Below, piece after piece: positions 1 to 7,844 of a stretch of DNA of 35,384 nucleotides (positions are counted from its first letter, which is position 1; each line of letters opens with the position of its first letter). The stretch spans positions 1 to 35,384 of the forward strand of contig JAHDWT010000010.1 of NCBI GenBank assembly GCA_023382795.1. Reading direction: 5' to 3'. A model generated the notes under the pieces. The model was not told where the DNA came from. It searched no databases and was given only the letters and a program-made list of their open reading frames with translations. The position numbers and the translations under genes are program-made. The DNA is from Candidatus Babelota bacterium (GTDB taxonomy: Bacteria; Babelota; Babeliae; Babelales; Vermiphilaceae).

Positions 1-71
1 TAGCCTCTGCCATTCATAATTTTAAACTTATTGGAATTTTCGGATAAGCTCTAAAACCAACTCGTGAATAA

Positions 72-1160
72 TTAACTGAGGGGAATTTTGTACTCACGGA
101 TAATATCGGAGGCGTGAGTTCCCTGTTCACACCTATTTTCTGCAGTAGGCATCAAATACGAAAAAATCATAGGCTTGCCTTGTTCATAATTGAGCAATAA
201 ATTATGTGTACCTTTATTTCGTAGCAATACGGTAACCACCAACGCCTTATAGTTCGTAAATGTTGCTTCATCGTCAAGAGCAGAAGAAACTAATATGTCT
301 GGCAGCGGCATCCCACGATCGGTGGCATAGCGTAAATAACCTCCGACGCAGTCATGAACAAAAAGACGCGTAGTCGTACGAGGAAATAAAATGCGAAACC
401 AATTAATCATCTGCTTTTTTTGTGCTAACCGCAAAAGCAGATCCTCCCGAACATAGTTATTAAGAACATGTGGATTAAAGTACTCAGTTACTTCGTCAAC
501 TACTTGCGAGCTCAACACATTGAACTCCTCGCTGCTTGGCTCGCGCCATTTTTCACCAGATAAAACTTCTCGCGAACCAAACCTCATATCCTTATATCCC
601 GTATAATATCTATCTAAAGCGTCTATGCTATGAATAGCAAGCTCGGAAGGTGAAAACCGATTAAGCATCAGCGTCAACGATCTCACGTCAGAAAAGCACC
701 GTCTCGTCCCAAAACTTGTATATACCATTGACCCTCGTAGAGTGCCGGCTGAGATTGCCGTAGCCGCAACCACACTTTCAAATCTATTCTGCGTTCCACG
801 AACCCCAGTCATGCTCGTGTTTTCTATATCATGCATTGATTGCGTGCACTCACCAAGCAAAAAAATAGGATTTCTTGCTGTATACATTCGACACATTTGG
901 CTAAACGTTCGCGCTGCCTGCAATGGATTCATATGCTGATGATCAAAAACATGTTGATCATCCAATTCACGTAAAAATTGTGTTTTTAGTGAAGAGCACT
1001 GATCAAAAACACTGCATGGATCATTGATAAGAGAATCTTGCAATGATCTATGTGGTAGATCAGTTGATGATTGGATATACGGTCCCATAGCATTACACGC
1101 CATCGAAACACTCAGTACAACCAATTGCACAACAAGGTTCAAATTATTTAAGATATGCAT
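72..1160 (-). CDS. Secreted protein of unknown function (362 aa)
   Basis: I do not recognise the family. The start is placed at the ATG at 1160 because a TGGAG ribosome binding site lies six bases upstream. An in-frame ATG at 1172 has no such site. Residues 1-25 form a signal peptide: a hydrophobic core (LVVQLVVLSVSMA) followed by a small-residue cleavage region near ACNA. The rest is soluble and mixed alpha/beta, with cysteines scattered through it (for example DPCSVFDQCSS near residue 50), which would suit disulphides in an exported protein. No catalytic motif is visible. It is divergently transcribed from the lipase-like gene at 1335, and a sigma70-like promoter lies in the shared gap. Exported localisation is inferred from the leader alone. 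It may be a lineage-specific protein. Confidence 0.7.
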   Translation of the reverse strand: MHILNNLNLVVQLVVLSVSMACNAMGPYIQSSTDLPHRSLQDSLINDPCSVFDQCSSLKTQFLRELDDQHVFDHQHMNPLQAARTFSQMCRMYTARNPIFLLGECTQSMHDIENTSMTGVRGTQNRFESVVAATAISAGTLRGSMVYTSFGTRRCFSDVRSLTLMLNRFSPSELAIHSIDALDRYYTGYKDMRFGSREVLSGEKWREPSSEEFNVLSSQVVDEVTEYFNPHVLNNYVREDLLLRLAQKKQMINWFRILFPRTTTRLFVHDCVGGYLRYATDRGMPLPDILVSSALDDEATFTNYKALVVTVLLRNKGTHNLLLNYEQGKPMIFSYLMPTAENRCEQGTHASDIIREYKIPLS

Positions 1161-1213
1161 AGCTATCTCCATCCATGATCAATAAAAAACGCCATAATTA
1201 AATTGACGCTTTA

Positions 1214-1241
1214 AGTATAGGATAATAAGTGTTTCTTGCAA
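1214..1241 (-). promoter_or_regulatory. Putative sigma70-like promoter of the 72-1160 gene
   Basis: Read on the minus strand, TTGCAA (1241-1236) is followed by a 16-base spacer and TATACT (1219-1214). These match the -35 and -10 consensus at four and five of six positions. The predicted start of transcription lies about 45 bases before the ATG at 1160. This is a sequence match only. Confidence 0.4.
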
Positions 1242-1334
1242 TGAAACGCCTGCTATCCCACACTAATCCTCTTGGCCACATACGGCAAAATTTGTAATCT
1301 TAGCATAAATATCATTCATGGAGAGAAACACACG

Positions 1335-2195
1335 ATGATTATGCCACCGGTCACCATATGGATTCACGGAACCAAGCCTCAGCACATTTTGCCCGCCCCG
1401 TTATCACATATCCACATAGAGAAGCTTCATCGCTTTATGCATTGCGAACCAGGTCTTCATCTTGCTCGGACGCTAGATCCGTCGTTTCATCATCACTATC
1501 TAGCACAACTATTACATCAACATGCACCCACCATGTTTCCCTGGGAAACGCTCTACCTATTTGGTTGGTCAGGAATGTTAAGCGAGGATGAAAGAATAAA
1601 AGCCGCACAAAAACTACACAAAGCTCTTAAACAATTAATAGATCAGTATGAAGGCACTTATCACCAAAAGCCATTTATTCGCATCATAACCCATAGCCAT
1701 GGCGGTAATGTGGCACTTCACTTGGCTGATAACGATGTATCAAGCTCTCTTCCATGTGGCATCGATGAACTAGTACTGCTCGCTTGCCCCGTACAAAAAC
1801 CAACCGCATCTCTTACCAAAAATCAACTTTTTAAAAAAGTTTATTCCCTACACTCTCATTGGGACATGGTACAAATTGCCGATCCACAAGGGCTTCCTGG
1901 TCTTAAAAAAACACTTGGTGAAGTTTTTTCTATACGATCAATCCAGCAACTTAAAAACCTTTTCCACTCAATAGAGCAAGAGCCCCTTTTTTCTGCACGC
2001 CATTTTAATCCCTCCTCAAAACTCATCCAAGCACTCATTACTATGCACGGCCGTGGCATTCTCCATGTTGAATTTATGCTCGAAACATTTGTCGCAACTC
2101 TTCCTGCTATTATCAAAAGCCTGGAGCAACTTAAACCATCCGAAAAAGATGTGTCTATAGGGATTGTCGATCATCAAATCCATATCACGCAATAA
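1335..2195 (+). CDS. Alpha/beta-hydrolase-fold, lipase-like protein (286 aa)
   Basis: A likely serine hydrolase of the lipase/DUF676-like alpha/beta-hydrolase type. Residues 6-13 (VTIWIHGT) match the first core strand and oxyanion-hole HG element. Residues 119-124 (THSHGG) form the nucleophile elbow with Ser121 as the probable catalytic serine; the elbow has Thr where the first Gly of GxSxG is usual. DLV-like strand and acidic residues follow (ELVLLACPV near 155), then a His-rich region that may hold the catalytic His. No signal peptide or membrane segment is visible. The start was chosen at ATG 1335 because GGAGAG lies ten bases upstream; the frame is also open back to a TTG at 1272 with no clear binding site. 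The substrate cannot be told. It is separated from the ankyrin row by a promoter-bearing gap, so it is probably its own unit. Confidence 0.7.
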   Translation: MIMPPVTIWIHGTKPQHILPAPLSHIHIEKLHRFMHCEPGLHLARTLDPSFHHHYLAQLLHQHAPTMFPWETLYLFGWSGMLSEDERIKAAQKLHKALKQLIDQYEGTYHQKPFIRIITHSHGGNVALHLADNDVSSSLPCGIDELVLLACPVQKPTASLTKNQLFKKVYSLHSHWDMVQIADPQGLPGLKKTLGEVFSIRSIQQLKNLFHSIEQEPLFSARHFNPSSKLIQALITMHGRGILHVEFMLETFVATLPAIIKSLEQLKPSEKDVSIGIVDHQIHITQ

Positions 2196-2285
2196 CACAA
2201 GTAGTTTTTCAATAAACCAATATTTGCAAAAAAAACAATACCAACTACGCTATTAGACATTCGACAGCAAAAAAATTAACGTCTC

Positions 2286-2313
2286 TTTACCACCATTGCA
2301 TCAAACTTATAAT
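2286..2313 (+). promoter_or_regulatory. Putative promoter of the ankyrin/RING-like gene
   Basis: TTTACC (2286-2291), a 16-base spacer and a perfect TATAAT (2308-2313) lie 20 bases before the ATG at 2334. AGGA at 2320-2323 could serve as ribosome binding site. The rest of the 138-base gap from 2196 is AT-rich and shows nothing else. Confidence 0.5.
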
Positions 2314-2333
2314 AAGACTAGGAATACAATATC

Positions 2334-4085
2334 ATGGCATACCGCAAAGGCCGTATGTACCCACTATTTAGCATCATTCCCATAGCGCTAGCAACATCTA
2401 CGATACTCCTCGTATACACAACAGAACCATTACCAACAACATGTACTCAGACAAACAACACTGATCCATCATACACACTAATGAATACCATCAAGGTCAG
2501 AGGATCAACCATGACTATTGAAGAAGTTGATGCATTTTTCTGCCAGGGGGCAGATATTCATAATCAAAATGAGGCCCTTCTTCACATAGCAGCCGCATGT
2601 GGCAACACTGCCATCGTACAAAATTTTCTTACACGTGGCGCCGATGTAACAGCACGCAATGGTGCAGGACAAATCGCTCTTCATAGCGCCCGGTCAGCTG
2701 CAATCGCTAAGATTCTCTTGGAGCACAATTCTCCCTTGGATGCACAAGACACTATGTCCAGCACACCATTACACACTGCCTGTTTGGGCGGACAGGATGA
2801 GATGGTTAAATTTTTTATGCAACGTGGAGCAACCACGGAAATCCAGAATATATCTGGAAGAACTGCTCTGCATAATGCAGCTATGATAAGAAATCCCACG
2901 TTGATTGAAATACTTTTGCACCACAATGCCCATGTAGGACCAAAGGACAAAATTGGAGCAACTCCTCTTGATGTTGCATTGTGCCAACAAAACACTTCTG
3001 TAGATCCTGAGAAGGTTCTTGCTACAACAAAACTTCTTCTTATTCATGGCGCGCCGCTAGTACCATGTGCTTGCTGTTCACAGGCAAAGCCTCCACGTTT
3101 TGTAAAGCGAACGTCATGCTGCGGCACCGTGTGCAAACACTGCATCGTCAGTAATCCAGCCGCAACGTGCCAACAATGCGCTCATCAGCTTGCGTCAAAA
3201 ATATCAGCCGATCAACCAAGCAGTAAGCAATTGGGGCAACCTATACAAATGCTGCTCAACACTGCCTTATTCGCAGACTATGCTGCACAAAATCACCCCG
3301 CCATCAGCGCAACATCTTTCTCTCGAGGACAAACTGAGGTTTTTATTGGACGGTTGCTCATGAATGAACATTTAGATACCCTTGATCAGCTTGTTTCCCA
3401 TAAAATTATTTCTTCATTTGAGCGACAATCGATATGTGAGCCGCTTGTAGCAAAATATCTGCTATCAAACAAAGACCCCAGGAAATATCGCTACGGCATA
3501 GAATATCTAAGGAAATATCCCCGTGAAGAAATTTCTTCTTCACTCCTTGAAGCTATTATTCAGTCTATCACCTATGATCAACGTCGTGAGCTGCTTTCCT
3601 TTCTACACCATCAACAAAAATTACCACGTAGCCTCTTTTTATCTACACTCACCGATCTAGGCACAGAGACTGAACAATTGGCAAACTCATTGACCATAAC
3701 TATTCTTGGGTCTCCTGCATACCACTTCGATCCCCAAGTATTTCGACTCTTTGGACTTGTGTATCTAGAAAAAATAGCACCAAATAAACTCAGCCTTTCC
3801 CATAGAGATGAATTAGCCTCAATAAGAAAACACTCACCAACTACACTCATAAAACCCGCAGTACTCGCGAAAATTTTTTATTTTGCCAAAGAATGGAAAC
3901 TCAAAAAAATAGGCAATATGTTACTTGCGGGTATAGTATGTTCCGGGATACAAGAAACATGGCGCATATCCAAGCAACCAGATGCTACTATAAACACTGA
4001 AGCTCTTCCAAGCCCGGAAACATCCATACCTAATGAACTTGGAGGTCATATCTTGTCCTATATCCATGCGTCAAATATTAAATGA
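2334..4085 (+). CDS. Exported ankyrin-repeat protein with RING-like cysteine knuckle and C-terminal F-box-like motif (583 aa)
   Basis: Residues 9-28 form a hydrophobic leader or anchor after a basic N-terminus (YRKGRMYPLFSIIPIALA). About five ankyrin repeats span residues 75-240, with clear ALLHIAAACGN, TPLHTACLGGQ and TALHNAAM helices. Directly after them, residues 245-282 hold nine cysteines: C245, C247, C248, then C262-C263, C267, C270, C279, C282 (TSCCGTVCKHC then CQQC). The spacing resembles a RING or other treble-clef zinc finger, although the usual C-x-H pair is replaced. A helical region of about 280 residues follows. The last 20 residues (SIPNELGGHILSYI) resemble an F-box or the PRANC box of poxvirus and Rickettsiales ankyrin proteins. 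Together this suggests an exported protein acting on host ubiquitin machinery. The ankyrin call is firm; the RING-like and F-box-like calls are tentative. It is the first of four ankyrin genes in a row. Confidence 0.8.
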   Translation: MAYRKGRMYPLFSIIPIALATSTILLVYTTEPLPTTCTQTNNTDPSYTLMNTIKVRGSTMTIEEVDAFFCQGADIHNQNEALLHIAAACGNTAIVQNFLTRGADVTARNGAGQIALHSARSAAIAKILLEHNSPLDAQDTMSSTPLHTACLGGQDEMVKFFMQRGATTEIQNISGRTALHNAAMIRNPTLIEILLHHNAHVGPKDKIGATPLDVALCQQNTSVDPEKVLATTKLLLIHGAPLVPCACCSQAKPPRFVKRTSCCGTVCKHCIVSNPAATCQQCAHQLASKISADQPSSKQLGQPIQMLLNTALFADYAAQNHPAISATSFSRGQTEVFIGRLLMNEHLDTLDQLVSHKIISSFERQSICEPLVAKYLLSNKDPRKYRYGIEYLRKYPREEISSSLLEAIIQSITYDQRRELLSFLHHQQKLPRSLFLSTLTDLGTETEQLANSLTITILGSPAYHFDPQVFRLFGLVYLEKIAPNKLSLSHRDELASIRKHSPTTLIKPAVLAKIFYFAKEWKLKKIGNMLLAGIVCSGIQETWRISKQPDATINTEALPSPETSIPNELGGHILSYIHASNIK

Positions 4086-4223
4086 GCACAAAATACGGCA
4101 CTCAATACTCAATAAATGTGGATCATCGCCCGCTAATCTAGCTTTCATTAGCCACGTAGATATGCTAACTTTTTTCACCAGACGAATTGTGGTAAAAATT
4201 CATATACTGAAAAAAGGAAACTT

Positions 4224-4826
4224 ATGCATTCTACCCATCAAAAACATAGCCCTATCGCTTCAACCCAACTCACCGTTGTTATTGCCATTCTTTCACTAAG
4301 CAACTACTTTCTGACCAATTGCATGGATAATCAGCATGGACAACTTCATGCGGCGCTTGAAAAATCTAATATAAATCGTCGAGACGCTAAGCGCTTGACC
4401 CCACTGCATATCGCCGTTGAAAGTTATTGTCGCATAGCAGCTGAGAAAGAATTAACGATAGAGAAAATAGAGTCATTGCGGAGTACTATGTCAATGATTA
4501 GAGAACTTCTTAACCAGGGAGCTGACAGGACTATTAGAGATAGGAATGATAGAACTCCGCTCGACCGTGTTCAGAATGAACTGAATATCACACAGAGCAA
4601 CATAAATGATCTGAAAACGCCTGAAAACGACCTATGGATGGCCTACATGTTTCGTCACGAAAAACAATATAACAGTATCCGACATAAAGCCAAAGAATAT
4701 GACTCCCTAAGTCACCAGCGGGAAGATTTAAAGAAATTGGAACGCGTGCTCAAAGGCGAAAATGAACGAAATACTCGCTCTCACGGTCTTGATGATGGTG
4801 ATGGCGACGATTATTGGTGTTGCTAG
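4224..4826 (+). CDS. Short exported ankyrin-repeat protein (200 aa)
   Basis: The ATG at 4224 follows an AAAGGA site. Residues 14-34 are a hydrophobic leader (QLTVVIAILSLSNYFLTNC). Its LSNxFL core is shared with the leader of the ankyrin protein at 6274, suggesting that the two genes are paralogues. Two ankyrin repeats can be seen: LTPLHIAVES near residue 57, and LLNQGADRTIRDRNDRTPLD around 93-115. The C-terminal half is highly charged, probably helical, and ends in an acidic tail with a terminal Cys pair (DDGDGDDYWCC). Two repeats are few for a stable ankyrin stack, so this may be a truncated relative of its neighbours. It probably belongs to the same family of exported host-interaction proteins; no target can be inferred. 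The upstream 138-base gap holds no convincing promoter. Confidence 0.7.
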   Translation: MHSTHQKHSPIASTQLTVVIAILSLSNYFLTNCMDNQHGQLHAALEKSNINRRDAKRLTPLHIAVESYCRIAAEKELTIEKIESLRSTMSMIRELLNQGADRTIRDRNDRTPLDRVQNELNITQSNINDLKTPENDLWMAYMFRHEKQYNSIRHKAKEYDSLSHQREDLKKLERVLKGENERNTRSHGLDDGDGDDYWCC

Positions 4827-4839
4827 GTTCTGTTGAGTT

Positions 4840-4868
4840 TTTAAAAATTGCTGAAATTTAGATATAAT
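4840..4868 (+). promoter_or_regulatory. Putative promoter of the third ankyrin gene
   Basis: TTTAAA (4840-4845), a 17-base spacer and a perfect TATAAT (4863-4868) lie in the 152-base gap before the ATG at 4979. The -35 match is four of six. This would leave a leader of about 100 bases, in which I see no further structure. Confidence 0.35.
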
Positions 4869-4978
4869 AACGCCGAAAGTAGTCTGCAGCGAACAATCCT
4901 ATCTTAATCAGGCACATGTAGTATTCTGCTCACCAAACAAATCAATGGATACGGCATTAATCACAAAAAGGAGTAATC

Positions 4979-6250
4979 ATGTCACATTGGCCAACAGGTA
5001 CTATTACAACATTACTAGGTATATTCTTCCTTCTCCCACCCTACTTTACTTCTCTGCATGGCATGCTTCGCACCTCCGCAAAAGATTACTACCCCTTGCG
5101 ACTCAATGATGATGTCCAAATATCTGATGAGCTTTGTGGTGAAATTTACAAACCGGTTATTGATGTCAAAAAAATAGAAGACCTTCTTAACGAGGTTCGT
5201 TACTGGCATAATAGAGGATTAAAAAAGGCCAAACATCATCTCGCCCAACCACTAAAAGCCGCAATTCGCACCAAGAATTTGCGAATACTCGACAGCCTGA
5301 TTTTGGCAGGAGGAGATGTAAATAAGAGCGGTCTCCTTCATGCAGCGGTACGGTATAAAAATCCAGCTGCAATTGACTATCTTATTGCACATGGTACCGA
5401 TATAAACAAAAGGGAATATCTTAGTGGAACGCCCTTACACGAAGCTGTGAGTTTTACTATAGTTACCTCGGATTATGATACAGCAACCATGCTCACTCTT
5501 CTTAAGCATCACCCTGATACTTCCGCACCAGATCCTCATATGAACGATAATACTGCGCTTTATCAAGCCACGCGAGACAAAAATCTGGAAGCTATGCAAC
5601 TGCTCCTTGCCCATGGTGCACGACACACGGATAAAAATAATATTGGCAATACTCCTCTTATGGCGCTAAAAGATGATTTTGATATACTCATGCAGGATCC
5701 TGAGGATCCAAATTACTGGTCAAGGGTATTTAGCCGTACTAATAGCATATGCGAGATATGCGAAAAGCCTGCAATCGGCATACATCAAGTTGAAAATGCT
5801 GCATTTATGCTTCTTGCATACGGAGCAGATCCAAATGAATTTCTTCAAGGTAAGCCACTCGAACACGAACATCGTAACTCAATGTTCGATATTACGTACC
5901 TAAAAACAATGTTTGATACCGCTTGTCATGCAGATCGAGTTATTACTGGGCAAGAACAACCACGTATTGGTCACCTAGATGCCACGCATCAATGGCTTTT
6001 TATATGGCGACTACTTTCTGCCAATAAAGAGGATCTAGTACGCAACTTAGAGCTTCCATGTCGCACCCTCGAGGTAGAAATTATGAGAAATTGGTTCACA
6101 AGCTTCCCTTGTCCACAATGTTTTTATGATAAAAATTCAAGAATGGATGAGCGGCGTCTTTATTATACCGTTATGCGTATGCAACCACTCAATGAATTTA
6201 GCGAGTTAAGACAAGAACTTATGTCAGAAATAAATCCTTTGCTTTGGTAA
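4979..6250 (+). CDS. Exported ankyrin-repeat protein (423 aa)
   Basis: The start ATG at 4979 follows AAAAAGGAG at a good distance. Residues 6-27 are a hydrophobic leader (TGTITTLLGIFFLLPPYFT). Ankyrin repeats run from about residue 85 to 240, with recognisable helices GLLHAAVRYKN, TPLHEAVSF and TALYQATRDKN, and a further degenerate unit at 270-287 (AAFMLLAYGADPNEF). Between repeats are a CEIC pair (258-261) and, near the C-terminus, a CPQC pair. Four cysteines in two CxxC knuckles could bind zinc, but they lie far apart and this is speculative. The roughly 130 C-terminal residues are helical with no known domain. It stops 24 bases before the next ankyrin gene, so the two are very likely co-transcribed. 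Confidence 0.8.
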   Translation: MSHWPTGTITTLLGIFFLLPPYFTSLHGMLRTSAKDYYPLRLNDDVQISDELCGEIYKPVIDVKKIEDLLNEVRYWHNRGLKKAKHHLAQPLKAAIRTKNLRILDSLILAGGDVNKSGLLHAAVRYKNPAAIDYLIAHGTDINKREYLSGTPLHEAVSFTIVTSDYDTATMLTLLKHHPDTSAPDPHMNDNTALYQATRDKNLEAMQLLLAHGARHTDKNNIGNTPLMALKDDFDILMQDPEDPNYWSRVFSRTNSICEICEKPAIGIHQVENAAFMLLAYGADPNEFLQGKPLEHEHRNSMFDITYLKTMFDTACHADRVITGQEQPRIGHLDATHQWLFIWRLLSANKEDLVRNLELPCRTLEVEIMRNWFTSFPCPQCFYDKNSRMDERRLYYTVMRMQPLNEFSELRQELMSEINPLLW

Positions 6251-6273
6251 CCGACCAAAAGGAGATAAAACGT

Positions 6274-7653
6274 ATGCATATCAATAAGATTGAAAGAATC
6301 GCATTCGCAATTACCATTACTATGATTACGTTAAGCAACTGCTTTTTAAACGGCATGCTTGCGAATAACTGTGTAGAAAATGCCGTAATTGAACCACACG
6401 AAAACCATGATGATTTTTTCCACGCCATTGACACCGGCGATATCGACCAAGTAGCAAATATAGTAAAACAAGGAAAGGCGCCCAAGAAAGATGATCAACG
6501 CCTTAATGCATATCTCGCAAAAGTGCTCACTCCATCATATCGCGATGAATTACAAGTCAATCACCACAAACTAATAGGGAGTTCAGTAGGCAAACTTGTC
6601 TGGAAACCAGTAAAAAAAACACAAAAATATAAACAAAACGAAATAATAAAACAACTCATCGCATGCGGAGCAAACATTCATTATACTAATGACGATGGCT
6701 GGGGTTATTTACATAGAGCTATCGCACTGAAAAATTTAGGCACCCTAGAAATTCTTCTCTCCCAACAACCAAAGCCTAATGTTAATATATCGGCTTTCAA
6801 TGGAGCCACCCCTCTTCACGTAGCAGCTGAAAACGATTTCCATGAGGCAGCCACAATGCTGCTTGTACACGGCGCCAACGTAAATGCGGCAGCATTTAAT
6901 GGAAAAACTCCCCTACACATCGCCGCTCAAAACAGCCCAAAAACTGCAAAAATTCTTCTAGAATACTACACTCACGCTGATGTCAATGCGATTGATTCAG
7001 AAGGCAACACTCCGCTGCTCATCGTGTTAAAAGACATCTCAGATCATAAATTTCCGTATCGAAGAAGATTCGACTCTTATTATAGAAATAAAACAGATTG
7101 GATGGATGTGTTTAAAGAGGGAGTCTTTGAAGAAATGAGAGATTTAGCGGATAGCCTTATCACTCAGCATCAAGCAGATATAACTATCTCAAATAAAGCT
7201 GGTAAGCGCGCACTTGATTATGCACTCCATGTTTCTGAATATTTATGTTATAAACTTCTGGTTCATGGGGCTCCCGTCAAACAAGATTATTTTGATGAGA
7301 AAAAATTTCCGCATCAAGATCGTCTTAGTGCGGACGTTCAATTTCTACCACTTTTAAGAGCAGCACAATATGCCGATGAAATAGTAAAAGGCGGAGATCC
7401 TATTTTAAAAGCAATACCATATTACTATGAATCCTTAGAATCCTTCGGATACAAAAATCTTATTAACAATCAAAATTTAAAGATAAAACAACATGTTGAT
7501 GACATAGTTAACGGCACGAAACCAAAAGATTCTTTATTTTCTGAAATACAGAAAGACTTTTTAGTAGATCGGTTAAAAAAGGTAAACAGAACCGATCTTT
7601 TACAACGTATCGGGCTTGAAAATCACAAATCCCGTCCAGACTTGTTTGCATGA
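6274..7653 (+). CDS. Exported ankyrin-repeat protein (459 aa)
   Basis: The start was set at ATG 6274, preceded by AAAGGAG. The frame is also open to a TTG at 6244 inside the previous gene, but that has no site. Residues 8-31 are a leader (AFAITITMITLSNCFLNG), similar to that of the 4224 protein. Repeats: one at about 122-160 (IIKQLIACGANIHYTNDDG), then strong units at 178-210 (TPLHVAAENDFHEAATMLL) and 211-245 (TPLHIAAQNSPKTAKILLE), then TPLLIVLKD, and a last one near 310-345 (ADITISNKAGKRALDYAL). A lysine-rich helical segment precedes the repeats, and about 110 helical residues follow them. It sits 24 bases after its ankyrin neighbour and overlaps the next small ORF by ATGA, indicating one transcript. 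Its target is unknown. Confidence 0.82.
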   Translation: MHINKIERIAFAITITMITLSNCFLNGMLANNCVENAVIEPHENHDDFFHAIDTGDIDQVANIVKQGKAPKKDDQRLNAYLAKVLTPSYRDELQVNHHKLIGSSVGKLVWKPVKKTQKYKQNEIIKQLIACGANIHYTNDDGWGYLHRAIALKNLGTLEILLSQQPKPNVNISAFNGATPLHVAAENDFHEAATMLLVHGANVNAAAFNGKTPLHIAAQNSPKTAKILLEYYTHADVNAIDSEGNTPLLIVLKDISDHKFPYRRRFDSYYRNKTDWMDVFKEGVFEEMRDLADSLITQHQADITISNKAGKRALDYALHVSEYLCYKLLVHGAPVKQDYFDEKKFPHQDRLSADVQFLPLLRAAQYADEIVKGGDPILKAIPYYYESLESFGYKNLINNQNLKIKQHVDDIVNGTKPKDSLFSEIQKDFLVDRLKKVNRTDLLQRIGLENHKSRPDLFA

Positions 7654-7841
7654 TGGGCCACACTCAAGATGAAACCTCGTCTAATGAATCAGTAGAATCA
7701 ACTACCCTTGAGGCCGATCATACCCATAAAACAACGTATCGCTTAGGACGCATGGTTGGAACAAGTACCATAGCAGCAACAACCTCTTTTGCCGTCTTAG
7801 TCGCACAGGGTAACGCGTTGTCAAAATTTTTTCCAAAATAG
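7650..7841 (+). CDS. Small protein with C-terminal hydrophobic segment (63 aa)
   Basis: This short ORF begins within the stop codon of the ankyrin gene (ATGA overlap), an arrangement used repeatedly in this window for translational coupling. No independent ribosome binding site is visible. The first half is acidic and Ser/Thr/Glu-rich. Residues 36-57 (VGTSTIAATTSFAVLVAQG) could form a membrane segment or a tail anchor. It ends three bases before the convergent transketolase gene. I recognise no family. It may be a real small membrane protein or the remnant of a longer C-terminal region of the ankyrin gene. Confidence 0.4.
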   Translation: MMGHTQDETSSNESVESTTLEADHTHKTTYRLGRMVGTSTIAATTSFAVLVAQGNALSKFFPK

Positions 7842-7844
7842 CGC

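Noticed and set aside
4132-4152. Inverted repeat GCTAAT/ATTAGC in the gap before the second ankyrin gene, considered as a terminator
   Set aside because: The stem has only six pairs with a nine-base loop and no T-run follows.
4311-4325. Possible lipobox (FLTNC) in the leader of the second ankyrin protein
   Set aside because: Asn at the -1 position does not fit the usual Gly/Ala/Ser before the lipidated Cys, so I do not call it a lipoprotein.
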